Below are positions 1-7,898 of a stretch of DNA of 64,000 nt, piece after piece (the stretch's first letter is position 1; the number at the start of each line of letters is the position of its first letter). The stretch comes from Metabacillus sp. KUDC1714 (GTDB lineage Bacteria; Bacillota; Bacilli; Bacillales; Bacillaceae): NCBI RefSeq assembly GCF_014217835.1, contig NZ_CP055263.1, forward strand, positions 5,087,501-5,151,500. The letters run 5' to 3'. The translations under genes were made by a program, and so were the position numbers. The notes beneath the pieces are model-generated. The model had not been told where the DNA came from, did not search any database, and was given only the letters and a program-made list of their open reading frames with translations.

Positions 1-1223
1 CCTTTATATTCACGTTTTAATGTAAGAAAATCTGACTTTTGTAAATCAGCTGAAAACATCTCTCGAGCTCGATCGACTAGATTATGAGCTTCATCGATTA
101 ATAAGGCAGACTGTCTTTTATGTTCATCAAAAAATCGTTTCAGTGACACTTTCGGGTCAAAAATATAGTTGTAATCACAAATAATGGCATCTGCCACAAA
201 TGCTAAGTCTAAGGAAAATTCAAATGGACAAAGCGTATGCTTTCTCGCATATTCCTCAATTGTCGATCGATTAATAAAGGTTTCATGAGAAAAAATATCT
301 AAAACAGCTCCATTTATTCGATCGTAATATCCATTGGCAAACTCGCAATACTCCTTTTGACAAAGGGTTTCTTCTTTAAAACATACTTTATCCTTTGCAG
401 TAATTGTCACAGCGCTCATACACAAACCTTTATTTTTCATATGTGAAAAAGCCTCTTCGGCAGTTTGTCTTGTGATTGTTTTTGCGGTTAAATAAAACAT
501 TCGCTCAAGCTTACCTTCGCCAATCGCTTTCACTGTTGGAAAAATTGTAGAAATGGTTTTTCCAATACCAGTAGGTGCATTTGCAAAAATATTACTTTCC
601 TCTGCTATGGTTTTATAAATGGCCCCTGCGAACTTACGTTGACCCTCTCGATATGTTGCAAACGGAAAAGGTAACTTTTTAATGCTTTGATCTCTTCTTA
701 TTTGATGCTCTTGCATGAGAGATGCATAGGGAAAATACTCCTTCACTAGTTCATTTACAAACTCTTCGAGGTCCTCAAAAGTAAAATGGCTTTGAAATTT
801 CTTTTGCTCTTCTGTAAAAGCATGTATGTATGTTAATTGAACAATCATTTCTTGCTGTTCATGATCTTTTGCATATATATAGGCATACACTTTCGCCTGT
901 GCCCAGTGTACAGGGTATGTTTCCTCTTCTATTCCACTCAAGTCTTTTGAGGTTGACTTAATTTCATCGATAAGGATTTCATCATCACGAAAAAGCAACC
1001 CATCACATCGACCTTCAATCATGAACAGCATCTTTTCATATTCAATTTCCGTTTTAAGAAAAACTTCCTTTTGATCTGTTTCTTGATACGTACTTTGTAT
1101 GGCCTTATGGGTTTTTGTCCCTTCTGTAAGGGTTGTAGCAGTTCTAAAACTATTATCAATACTTCCACTACGAAACACATATTCAACTAATGTTCGTACA
1201 GAGAGCTTTATTTCGGGTAGCAT
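1..1223 (-). CDS. Rad3/DinG-type DNA helicase with N-terminal nuclease-like domain (3' end outside window)
   Basis: My own translation from the ATG at 1223 stays open to the window edge (about 407 codons). The N-terminal ~170 residues look like a RecB/Cas4-type PD-(D/E)XK domain: a GRCDGL stretch is followed by a DEIKS motif. A superfamily II helicase core follows with Walker A APTGIGKT and the DEAH box LIDEAHN. Four Cys lie between them (residues in KVCF, ETLCQ, EYCEF and TLCPF), as in the Fe-S cluster region of XPD/DinG proteins. Such proteins unwind damaged or recombining DNA using ATP. The start is clear, but the C-terminal helicase half is missing only because the window ends. Specific cellular role unknown. 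Confidence 0.8.
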   Translation of the reverse strand, partial: MLPEIKLSVRTLVEYVFRSGSIDNSFRTATTLTEGTKTHKAIQSTYQETDQKEVFLKTEIEYEKMLFMIEGRCDGLLFRDDEILIDEIKSTSKDLSGIEEETYPVHWAQAKVYAYIYAKDHEQQEMIVQLTYIHAFTEEQKKFQSHFTFEDLEEFVNELVKEYFPYASLMQEHQIRRDQSIKKLPFPFATYREGQRKFAGAIYKTIAEESNIFANAPTGIGKTISTIFPTVKAIGEGKLERMFYLTAKTITRQTAEEAFSHMKNKGLCMSAVTITAKDKVCFKEETLCQKEYCEFANGYYDRINGAVLDIFSHETFINRSTIEEYARKHTLCPFEFSLDLAFVADAIICDYNYIFDPKVSLKRFFDEHKRQSALLIDEAHNLVDRAREMFSADLQKSDFLTLKREYK

Positions 1224-1401
1224 GTGATCACCTATATTTAAATTCGATTAGTTATATAGTACAAGGTATAACAGAAATTCACAAAGATTAAGTTGGCTAG
1301 TTATGAAATAAAAAAGGGGGCAAAGTTTTATAGATTATCAAAAATTAAAAGATACGGAAATATGAGAACACTCTCCTTCGTAGTCTTTATCCATAATAAA
1401 C

Positions 1402-1435
1402 TAAAAATAACACCGTTTCCCTCGCAAACGGTGTT
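1402..1435 (-). terminator. Intrinsic terminator downstream of the small genes at 1.5-2.0 kb
   Basis: Ten-base perfect arms (1409-1418 and 1426-1435) flank a 7-nt loop. Read on the minus strand the hairpin is followed by TTATTTTTAG, so it ends transcripts from the two small minus-strand genes above it. Confidence 0.75.
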
Positions 1436-1485
1436 AAAAAATTAAAGTCATAAAAAAAGGCATTAATAACATTATTTAAATGATT

Positions 1486-1650
1486 CTATTCGACCTTTTT
1501 ACCAATTTCATGATCAGGTGATGTTCTGTTTCCTGTTGAAGTTTCATACCCAACCTTGTAAGTTGGTTGTGTCGATTGTTTTAACGAATCTGGCATTTTA
1601 TATTGTTCCAAATCATCCTGAAACTGCCTTGCGCTTGGATTCTCTTCCAT
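1486..1650 (-). CDS. Small hydrophilic protein, 54 aa, unknown function
   Basis: Open frame of 54 codons starting MEENPSARQF and ending IGKKVE. The start follows a good ribosome-binding site (GAAGGAGTG about 6 nt upstream). The protein is polar, with no membrane segment and no motif I recognise. It lies 63 bp downstream of the 98-aa gene on the same strand and just before a terminator, so the two are probably co-transcribed. Real-gene status rests on the ribosome-binding site and terminator placement. Confidence 0.6.
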   Translation of the reverse strand: MEENPSARQFQDDLEQYKMPDSLKQSTQPTYKVGYETSTGNRTSPDHEIGKKVE

Positions 1651-1713
1651 TATTACACTCCTTCTTCATTTTAGAATTCTTCTTGAAAGAAAATGGACTA
1701 ATTATCTTATTTC

Positions 1714-2010
1714 CTAGGATGTCTCATTACCTATACCTGATATTGGTGATCCAGTAGATGTGTGTTCAACCACCCATTCACGTGTCATATCAGCAATATT
1801 TGACCAGTTTGGAATCATGTTCGCATGTTCTTGAATCCAGCTCATACAAAATTGCGGATCAATGCTATTCTGCTCACACTCCGATAAAAAAGACTGAACT
1901 GTCGATGCATTACAGTTCTCCCAAGTTCCACAGGTTGACCGCCATATTCCTTCCATTTTTTCTTGGATAGAATTATTTGTGGAATGATTGAGATTATTTT
2001 GATTGGTCAT
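1714..2010 (-). CDS. Hypothetical protein, 98 aa
   Basis: The start is supported by TTGGAGGTGCCTAT directly upstream. The soluble protein is Trp- and Cys-rich (four Cys: two near residues 27-33, two near 45-55), with N/S-rich ends and no signal peptide or membrane helix. I do not recognise the family. It is followed by the 54-aa gene and a terminator and stands alone from the AraC gene upstream. Confidence 0.6.
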   Translation of the reverse strand: MTNQNNLNHSTNNSIQEKMEGIWRSTCGTWENCNASTVQSFLSECEQNSIDPQFCMSWIQEHANMIPNWSNIADMTREWVVEHTSTGSPISGIGNETS

Positions 2011-2257
2011 ATAGGCACCTCCAAAAACTATTTATGAAATACATATCTCATTATGTCCAAAGTGTAAAAAACCATGTAAGAATAATCAATGCAGAACATG
2101 AATACTCAATTTTAAAAAGCATTCTGTATTCTATAACTGAAAAGAAGCAGTAAAAGAGTTCATTTTTAGATACTCTGAAAATAAGGATGCGCTGATAAAC
2201 AAACGTTAAAAATCAGTTCTTATCATCTAAAAATAAACTTATCAATAAATAATCCCT

Positions 2258-3094
2258 TTACTCTCTTTTTCTATAATGTAATGGAGCATAGCCGGTAACC
2301 GCCTTAAACACCCTGCCAAAATGGGTCACACTGCCGAAGCCGACCTTCTTATAAATCAAGTTGACCTTAATGGATGAGGATTCCAAGAGCTTCTTCGCTT
2401 CCTTGATCCTAACATTGTTCAGGTACTCTACAAATGTAAAACCTGTCACTTCTTTAAAAAAACGACTTAAATAGTATGGGCTTACGTAGAATTTATCTGC
2501 CACTGATTGTAGCGACAGTTCGTACATATAATTGTTGTTGATATAGCGTACAACCTCTGAGATTCTTTCATGCATAGTGCTTGGAGATTCTATTTGCTCG
2601 ATGCTAGTTTGTTGGACATGCCGGCAGCAAATAATGAGCAGCTGCAACACCAATGTTTGAGCATACATCTCGAAGCCCGGTTTTTTCAATTGAATCTCTT
2701 GAATAATCGATTGCGAAAGCGTTTCAATTAAAAGCTGCTCTTGGAGAGGACATCTAACAATTATGTACTCCTGTTCGAACAAAGGCTGAAGAATATTCCT
2801 ATAGGAAGGATTCCCTGCAGCCATGCAGATCTCATGAATATTTACGATAAGCCGCTCATGCTTATGTATTTCTGTATTGGTTGTCCGATGCAGGATATTA
2901 GGTGAAATAATAACAATATCCCCTTCGTTAATCACTAATGTCCGATCCTTTAAAAAAAACTCCCGTTTGCCTGAAATTAGATAAAAAATTTCAAACGTAC
3001 TGTGAAAGTGATTGGCTGGCATATGGTGGCTTAGCGCTTTCCTGTGTGACACCGTAAATGTCTCATCAGCGTTTTGAAATAAAATGCTTTTCAG
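2258..3094 (-). CDS. AraC-family transcriptional regulator with N-terminal cupin domain
   Basis: An N-terminal cupin-like sensor (residues ~20-110, including HFHSTFEIFYLISG and later GDIVIISPNILH) is followed by two C-terminal helix-turn-helix motifs (LSLQSVADKFYVSPYYLSRFFK and the VGFGSVTHFGRVFK region), the standard sugar-responsive AraC arrangement. Start choice: the first in-frame GTG at 3052 has no ribosome-binding site, whereas a CTG at 3094 sits 8 nt after GAGGAGG and stays in frame, giving about 278 aa and completing the N-terminal beta strand. It is divergent from the GH105 gene and very likely controls it, in response to an uronate- or rhamnose-containing sugar (inference). Confidence 0.85.
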   Translation of the reverse strand: MKSILFQNADETFTVSHRKALSHHMPANHFHSTFEIFYLISGKREFFLKDRTLVINEGDIVIISPNILHRTTNTEIHKHERLIVNIHEICMAAGNPSYRNILQPLFEQEYIIVRCPLQEQLLIETLSQSIIQEIQLKKPGFEMYAQTLVLQLLIICCRHVQQTSIEQIESPSTMHERISEVVRYINNNYMYELSLQSVADKFYVSPYYLSRFFKEVTGFTFVEYLNNVRIKEAKKLLESSSIKVNLIYKKVGFGSVTHFGRVFKAVTGYAPLHYRKRE

Positions 3095-3245
3095 ACTGTT
3101 CGCCTCCTCACATTTCGATTTTCTTTTATTTTAGGCCTCTGTTTCCTTTTCTGCAAGATATAAGAGGTTTTCAATTAATTCTGCAAAAAATGTACATATT
3201 TTTATGCTAACCTAATCTTAAATACATATAGGAGGGATTTTCACT

Positions 3246-4367
3246 ATGAATGTTTCTGAATCTAGTACCAATAAGATACCAACAGAGGCACTAACCCCTA
3301 TTCAATGGGCTGAGAAGGCTTGCGAAACATTAATGGCAAAATTTGAACCGGAACTCCTTCCGCCAGAGCGATTTCACTATCATCAGGGAGTCTTTCTATC
3401 TGGTATGGAGAAAGTCTGGAGGCTGACTCAAAAAGAACAATATTTCGACTATATCAAGCGTTGGGTGGACAGCCATATTCTCGTAGATGGCAGCGTTCCA
3501 AAATGTAAAACAGATGAACTTGATGACATTCAGCCGGGTGTGCTTCTCTTTACTCTTTATGAGCAAACCGGTGATGAACGGTATAAGAAAGCGTTGTATA
3601 ACCTTGTTCCTCTGTTAAAATCATGGGAAACCAATCAATCGGGCGGGTTCTGGCACAAGGGGCATTACCCGAATCAAATGTGGTTGGACGGATTATATAT
3701 GGCCGGACCAATCGCAGTTCAATTCGGTAAGACCTTTGGAGAATACGATTATTTTGACATGATGGCATATCAAGCCATCCTCATGGAGAAGCATACAAAG
3801 GATCCAGACACAGGCTTGCTGTATCATGGGTGGGATGAAACGAAAGCAACCAATTGGTCAGATCCTGTTACTGGCTTGGCTCCGGAGTTCTGGGGACGCG
3901 CAATCGGCTGGTACCCTGTGGCACTGTTGGAAATGTTCGATCACCTTCCTGAGGATCATAAAGATAAGAAAACGTTGACAACTATCCTTCAGGACCTTCT
4001 CATTCCCCTAACGAAATACCAAGATCCAGACACCGGTTTATGGTTTCAAGTAGTTGACAAAGGACATCTGTCCGATAATTGGTTGGAAAACTCTTGTTCT
4101 TCACTATTTGTTCAAGCCATTGCCAAAGCAGTCCGATTAGGCTACCTGGACGACAAGTATCTGGAATATGCTTGGAAAGGCTATCAGGGTGTAATTGATA
4201 CGTTGAAGTTTGATGAAAATGGAAACGTACTCATCGGCAATATTTGTATCGGAACAGGAATCGGCGACTATAATCACTATATTGCCCGCCCTACCAGCGA
4301 GAATGATCTTCATGGAGCTGGAGCGTTTATTCTCATGTGTGCTGAAATGAGTCAAGCGGCAAAATAA
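3246..4367 (+). CDS. Glycoside hydrolase family 88/105: unsaturated rhamnogalacturonyl hydrolase (YteR/YesR-like)
   Basis: This 373-aa cytoplasmic protein matches the (alpha/alpha)6-barrel family that removes the unsaturated uronic acid left by pectate/rhamnogalacturonan lyases. Signature stretches are PNQMWLDGLYMAGP (residues ~138-160, with the catalytic-type Asp), EFWGRAIGWYPVALLEM, and the terminal ENDLHGAGAFILMCAEM. There is no signal peptide, fitting intracellular processing of imported oligosaccharides. AGGAGGG lies 9 nt before the ATG. It is monocistronic, ending in a terminator, and divergent from the AraC regulator; the ~150-bp intergenic stretch must hold both promoters. Confidence 0.9.
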   Translation: MNVSESSTNKIPTEALTPIQWAEKACETLMAKFEPELLPPERFHYHQGVFLSGMEKVWRLTQKEQYFDYIKRWVDSHILVDGSVPKCKTDELDDIQPGVLLFTLYEQTGDERYKKALYNLVPLLKSWETNQSGGFWHKGHYPNQMWLDGLYMAGPIAVQFGKTFGEYDYFDMMAYQAILMEKHTKDPDTGLLYHGWDETKATNWSDPVTGLAPEFWGRAIGWYPVALLEMFDHLPEDHKDKKTLTTILQDLLIPLTKYQDPDTGLWFQVVDKGHLSDNWLENSCSSLFVQAIAKAVRLGYLDDKYLEYAWKGYQGVIDTLKFDENGNVLIGNICIGTGIGDYNHYIARPTSENDLHGAGAFILMCAEMSQAAK

Positions 4368-4384
4368 GATGTGAATTCAGAACA

Positions 4385-4417
4385 AAACAGGAGCCTTTTT
4401 TCAGGCCCCTGTTTTTT
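4385..4417 (+). terminator. Terminator of the GH105 gene
   Basis: The hairpin pairs ACAGGAGCC with GGCCCCTGT (one mismatch), with flanking A/T pairs, and is followed by a T6 run. It lies 18 bp after the stop codon. Confidence 0.8.
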
Positions 4418-4469
4418 ATAGGTATTTTCAGTACCCTTTCACAACAGTAAAAGCTATTTTGTCATCAAA

Positions 4470-4537
4470 ATTTCCTGGGCAAGCGCATAAACTGACTTTT
4501 TCCACCAAAAAATGAAGACATTCGAGTGATATGGGAT
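4470..4537. repeat. Dispersed repeat copy A (partner at 19108)
   Basis: The 17-bp string TTTCCTGGGCAAGCGCA and the following AAACTGACTTT occur here and again at 19109-19136. Weaker similarity (CCAACAA-like, AAATGAA, AGTGA) continues for ~40 bp. No coding frame spans either copy convincingly, so this looks like two diverged remnants of one dispersed element. Confidence 0.45.
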
Positions 4538-4662
4538 AAGTTAAACCTGAGCACTTGTCATATATTTTCTTGACAACTTCACCATCTTGCTTAAAGTGGT
4601 ATTAATATAGTATCAGTTTAGTTGGGAGAATTAATCACAGCCCTTTAATGACAGGTTCAGTT

Positions 4663-5103
4663 TTAGTTAACGTCCCTGCTTAAAAACATTAATCTTTTTA
4701 TTTCTGAAAACCCATTTTTCTTATAAAACTCCTCGGCAAGAATACCTCTGTCGGTTAATAATGATATGGTACTTACTCCATCTGATTTTAGTTCTTTTAG
4801 TAAGTAATTCATAAGCTTAGATCCCACGCCAGTATTTTGTTCCTTTATCCTTACACACATTTCATTGATAAAGAACTCGTCACCACTCCACCAATACTTG
4901 CGAGTACCAAAAATAAATCCGATGATTTCTTCTCCGTCAACAGCAACAATGCCCATAAATCCAGGGGTATTCGTGAAGTCTAGTAAATATTGCTTTGCCG
5001 TTTCGTTCTTCCATTCATCATTCCAAGGTTCTTGATTAAACACATCGATAAATGTTTTCGTACATTCTAAGAGGTTCTTTTCTTCAAATAATTTAAGTTC
5101 CAT
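4663..5103 (-). CDS. GNAT-family N-acetyltransferase
   Basis: This single-domain GNAT protein of 146 aa resembles aminoglycoside-6'-acetyltransferase-like members. The N-terminal CTKTFIDVFNQEPWNDEWK segment, the central strand GFIFGTRKYWWSGDEFFINEMCV, the acetyl-CoA loop NTGVGSKLM (the Q/R-x-x-G-x-G/A position) and the terminal EEFYKKNGFSE are all in family order. It transfers an acetyl group from acetyl-CoA to an unknown amine. It is a single gene between the GH105 and ThuA modules and not obviously part of either. Confidence 0.85.
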   Translation of the reverse strand: MELKLFEEKNLLECTKTFIDVFNQEPWNDEWKNETAKQYLLDFTNTPGFMGIVAVDGEEIIGFIFGTRKYWWSGDEFFINEMCVRIKEQNTGVGSKLMNYLLKELKSDGVSTISLLTDRGILAEEFYKKNGFSEIKRLMFLSRDVN

Positions 5104-5195
5104 TTCAATTACTCCTCGATTTTAGCCAATATAACATTAATAACTTCTACAGCGCTGCCCGCAAATTAATCTCAATCATTCTTCTTTATAATAGT

Positions 5196-5372
5196 TTAAA
5201 AGTTATTTTCCACATTAACAACTGGTCTGTTATCAATAAAGTCTATTTTACGAACAGCAACACCTATTTGTGCTTCTGCAGAAAAATACATATAATACGT
5301 TCCATTGTATTTATTCACACCCGGTGCCCATGCTCTTGAACTTGCCCATGCTACATCATTCAAATCCAAGGC
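5196..5372 (-). pseudogene. Remnant of a GH43-type glycosidase
   Basis: Between a TAG at about 5370-5372 and a TAA at 5196-5198 the minus strand encodes about 57 residues without a start codon. They include AWASSRAWAPGV, NGTYYMYFSAEAQIGVAV and IDNRPVV, characteristic of the five-bladed beta-propeller GH43 family (beta-xylosidase/arabinosidase). Full enzymes have 300 or more residues, so only one or two blades survive. It lies immediately downstream of the ThuA gene at the end of the sugar operon, so the intact gene was probably the operon's last member. Confidence 0.7.
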
Positions 5373-5382
5373 TAAACCCTAC

Positions 5383-6039
5383 TTACCTACTCACCCACTT
5401 AATCGTCTTCGAAAGGAGTTCAGTAAAATGATTATCTAAAAGCCCTTCTTTATTATGGGCAGGAGTAAGACAGCATACCCGCCCTTTTCCATAGTCATGA
5501 AACCATCCTGCGATGGATTGACCCACTTCTGACTCTGATTTTAAAAAGATATTCGTTTCCTCTATATTTACGTTAACAAAATAATGCTCATCTTTTATTT
5601 CAAAAGATACTGGTCCAAATTCATCGTTTCCTATTACACTTGTATATTTCACTTGATAATGAAGTTCAGGATGATATTCAAAATAGCCTTTTAACATTTT
5701 AGTATAGCTACTCTCGGCGGCATAAGAGGCAAGTCCTGAATGCCAGCCTAACCAACCGCCACCTTGGTCGACATACTGTGCAATCGCTTCACCGATCTCA
5801 TCAGTCATCCAGGTATCTACCTTTTGGTCGGTTGGATTGACCCGATCCTCTTTAAATAAGATAACGGCATCTGGTTTTTTCGCCAATTCTTCAATTAACT
5901 GGCCCGTTTGAATTTCGATACAATTAACCTTTTCGTTTTCGTTTAGTATGGTTAATGCCCGATTTAAGGAAGCTTGAATCGCTTCTTTCGAATGATAGTA
6001 ATCACCTAAAAGGGCCACGATTTTTTTCACATCAATCAC
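5383..6039 (-). CDS. ThuA-like domain protein (trehalose-utilisation type, glutamine-amidotransferase fold)
   Basis: The 218-aa protein has the ThuA fold: KKIVALLGDYYH at the start, the central GGGWLGWHSGLASYA motif (residues ~93-107), and a late VGQSIAGWFHDYGKGRVCCLTPAH segment that is the family's hallmark. ThuA-like proteins occur in sugar catabolic operons and have been linked to 3-keto-sugar metabolism; the exact reaction here is unknown. The upstream SDR and VOC genes plus the ABC transporter suggest one catabolic pathway for an oxidised or keto-sugar (inference). No nucleophilic Cys elbow is visible, as usual in this family. Confidence 0.85.
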   Translation of the reverse strand: MIDVKKIVALLGDYYHSKEAIQASLNRALTILNENEKVNCIEIQTGQLIEELAKKPDAVILFKEDRVNPTDQKVDTWMTDEIGEAIAQYVDQGGGWLGWHSGLASYAAESSYTKMLKGYFEYHPELHYQVKYTSVIGNDEFGPVSFEIKDEHYFVNVNIEETNIFLKSESEVGQSIAGWFHDYGKGRVCCLTPAHNKEGLLDNHFTELLSKTIKWVSR

Positions 6040-6139
6040 TCCACGTTTCTAAATTTACCTACAATTTAACCTTTTGGTTGAATCGAATTGGACTTGATTA
6101 ATATTTGACCCCCAAACAATCGTTTGAGTGTCTGTAGAT

Positions 6140-6841
6140 TTAAAATGGCATTGGTTCTCCCTGTGTATTAATAAACGAGGAGGTACCAGTAATTTTCTGT
6201 TTTTTCTCGATAATATCCATAATACCTCTTGCTGAATCCTCTGGTGTACCAGGGGCTTTCTCTCCACCCATGTCTGTTTTGATCCATCCAGGATGAACAG
6301 CAAATACAGATACCTGATCATCAGCTAGATATTTTCTTAGTTGTTGGGAAAACATGTTTAAAGCTGCTTTAGAAAGTGCGTAAGGATAATCCCCGCCGTA
6401 TGCATTTTGGAAACTTCCGGCTTCAGATGAGATATTTATAATCGTAGAATTAGATCCTTTGGACAGTAGTGGCAAGAAATGTTTAATGACACGCATCGGT
6501 CCAAAAAGGTTAATATTAAACGTCTGCTCCACCTTTGCAATATCTATTTCTTCAATTGTTTTTGATCGTTCATCCAAAATTCCTGCATTGTTAATGATCA
6601 CATCGAGAGTGATGTTTTCCGCTTCTAGTTTTTCAAGGGCCGCTTGGCAGGTTGCTTCCTCGGCAACATCTAGTGATAGAAGAGAAACCTGATTTGGAAA
6701 AAGTGAACGTAGTTGTGCTAATTGATCCATTTGTTTTTCAGGGTTTCTGATCCCAGCAAAAACAGTGTGTCCCCTTTTGACTGCTTCGATCGTCAGTGCA
6801 AGACCTAGACCACGGTTAGCACCTGTGATTAATAGTTTCAT
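6140..6841 (-). CDS. Short-chain dehydrogenase/reductase, C-factor-like
   Basis: A classical 233-aa SDR: the NAD(P)-binding glycine motif TGANRGLGLA is at residues 6-15, NNAG lies near 85, the catalytic Ser is in NISSEAGS (~140), and the catalytic Tyr-Lys is in YPYALSK (~155-161). The C-terminus is shorter than in typical 250-aa sugar dehydrogenases and resembles CsgA/C-factor proteins. GAGGAGG precedes the start by 5 nt. It is in the same orientation as the VOC genes with a 22-bp gap, so probably within the ABC-transporter operon. Substrate unknown. Confidence 0.9.
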   Translation of the reverse strand: MKLLITGANRGLGLALTIEAVKRGHTVFAGIRNPEKQMDQLAQLRSLFPNQVSLLSLDVAEEATCQAALEKLEAENITLDVIINNAGILDERSKTIEEIDIAKVEQTFNINLFGPMRVIKHFLPLLSKGSNSTIINISSEAGSFQNAYGGDYPYALSKAALNMFSQQLRKYLADDQVSVFAVHPGWIKTDMGGEKAPGTPEDSARGIMDIIEKKQKITGTSSFINTQGEPMPF

Positions 6842-6863
6842 ATAAACCTCCTCGATTCATTCT

Positions 6864-7337
6864 TTACGATTTATGTCCTAACTCTTGTAAACCAAGCATA
6901 ACACCCAGCTGAGGAACGGAGTCAAAGAAGCAATACCTACCAACTCCGTATTCTCCTTTATGTACTAAAGGAATCCCTTTTTCTTCGACAAAGTTAATAT
7001 GTTCTTCAAAACCATTCACTGTAAATGTAATAAATTGAACCCCTTGCCCATGCTTTTCCTTGAACTCAGTATAAGGACTCACTTCATTAAATGGCTCTAA
7101 TAGCTCAACTGTGACTGGCCCCATTTGAAGGTTCGCTATTTTCACTCGCGCCGGAACTTGTTCCCCACGGAAAACGGTATAGGTTTCACGTGTTGGATCC
7201 GGGGTGTAATCTTCAGGTGGTAAAATAATCTCAGGCATCTCTATACCAAATAGTTCTGAAAAGTTTTTGGCAGCAGCGTTTATGTCATCAACGATTAACC
7301 CTACTTTAATAAGATTATTATTATCAATTTTATTCAA
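6864..7337 (-). CDS. VOC-superfamily (glyoxalase/dioxygenase fold) protein A
   Basis: The 157-aa protein has two betaalphabetabetabeta modules. The N-terminal KVGLIVDDINAAAKNFSELFGI and the central EKHGQGVQFITFTVNGFEEHINFVEEKGI are typical of methylmalonyl-CoA-epimerase/glyoxalase-like members. Candidate metal ligands are a Glu in MGPVTVELLEP and a later Gln/Glu. It is a tandem paralogue of the next gene upstream (similar length and module order, 12-bp gap), suggesting duplication and possibly a heterodimer. Carbohydrate-linked VOC proteins often act as epimerases or lyases; substrate unknown. Confidence 0.85.
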   Translation of the reverse strand: MNKIDNNNLIKVGLIVDDINAAAKNFSELFGIEMPEIILPPEDYTPDPTRETYTVFRGEQVPARVKIANLQMGPVTVELLEPFNEVSPYTEFKEKHGQGVQFITFTVNGFEEHINFVEEKGIPLVHKGEYGVGRYCFFDSVPQLGVMLGLQELGHKS

Positions 7338-7349
7338 AACCGCTTCCCC

Positions 7350-7823
7350 CTATTTATCGTTTTCAAGAAGCTCTAACATTATCTTTAGATCTTTGAAAGT
7401 GTCCATATAAGCATAGCGTCCACCTGTATATTCCCCTTTTTGTACCAAACGCATATTTTTTGATTCCATCAAAGTAACTTTATCTTTCATCCCATTGATA
7501 ATAAAGGCAATATGGTGCGGGCCTTCGCCATGTTCATTGAGGTGATTCCTCCAAGTGCTAGGATGCTGATCAGGTTCAATTAATTCCAATTGCAGTGAAC
7601 CCATATCGAAAAAGGCTAATTTTGAACGGGCTTCTGAAGAGACTCCTTCAAATTCTGTTTGGGCAACATCTACTGTGTCTGTCCAATTCCACTGTGGTTT
7701 TTCAACACCAAAGAAATCTGCATAAGCTTGTGAAACCGTGTCGATATCATGAACCAAAATACCGATTTGCGCAATAACATTTGTACCTAACACACCATTT
7801 TCAAATTGAGTTTTATTAGTCAA
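7350..7823 (-). CDS. VOC-superfamily (glyoxalase/dioxygenase fold) protein B
   Basis: A second 157-aa VOC protein. The GILVHDIDTVSQAYADFFGV start and EHGEGPHHIAFIINGMKD centre follow the same module order as protein A, and both carry an ELIEP/ELLEP strand. The His in HHIAF and the Glu in LELIEP are candidate metal ligands. It follows the MalF-type permease by 75 bp on the same strand and is separated from protein A by 12 bp. The pair probably acts on the sugar brought in by the adjacent transporter (inference from position). Confidence 0.85.
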   Translation of the reverse strand: MTNKTQFENGVLGTNVIAQIGILVHDIDTVSQAYADFFGVEKPQWNWTDTVDVAQTEFEGVSSEARSKLAFFDMGSLQLELIEPDQHPSTWRNHLNEHGEGPHHIAFIINGMKDKVTLMESKNMRLVQKGEYTGGRYAYMDTFKDLKIMLELLENDK

Positions 7824-7898
7824 AATACTTCCTCTCCTTTTTGAAGGTAATTTATATATTTACAATGGTTAATCCATTGTCGTTCACACTTAAACAGT

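Noticed and set aside
6055..6321. 88-codon minus-strand frame overlapping the SDR gene
   Set aside because: It overlaps the C-terminal part of a well-supported SDR in another frame, has no ribosome-binding site and no family resemblance; a chance frame.
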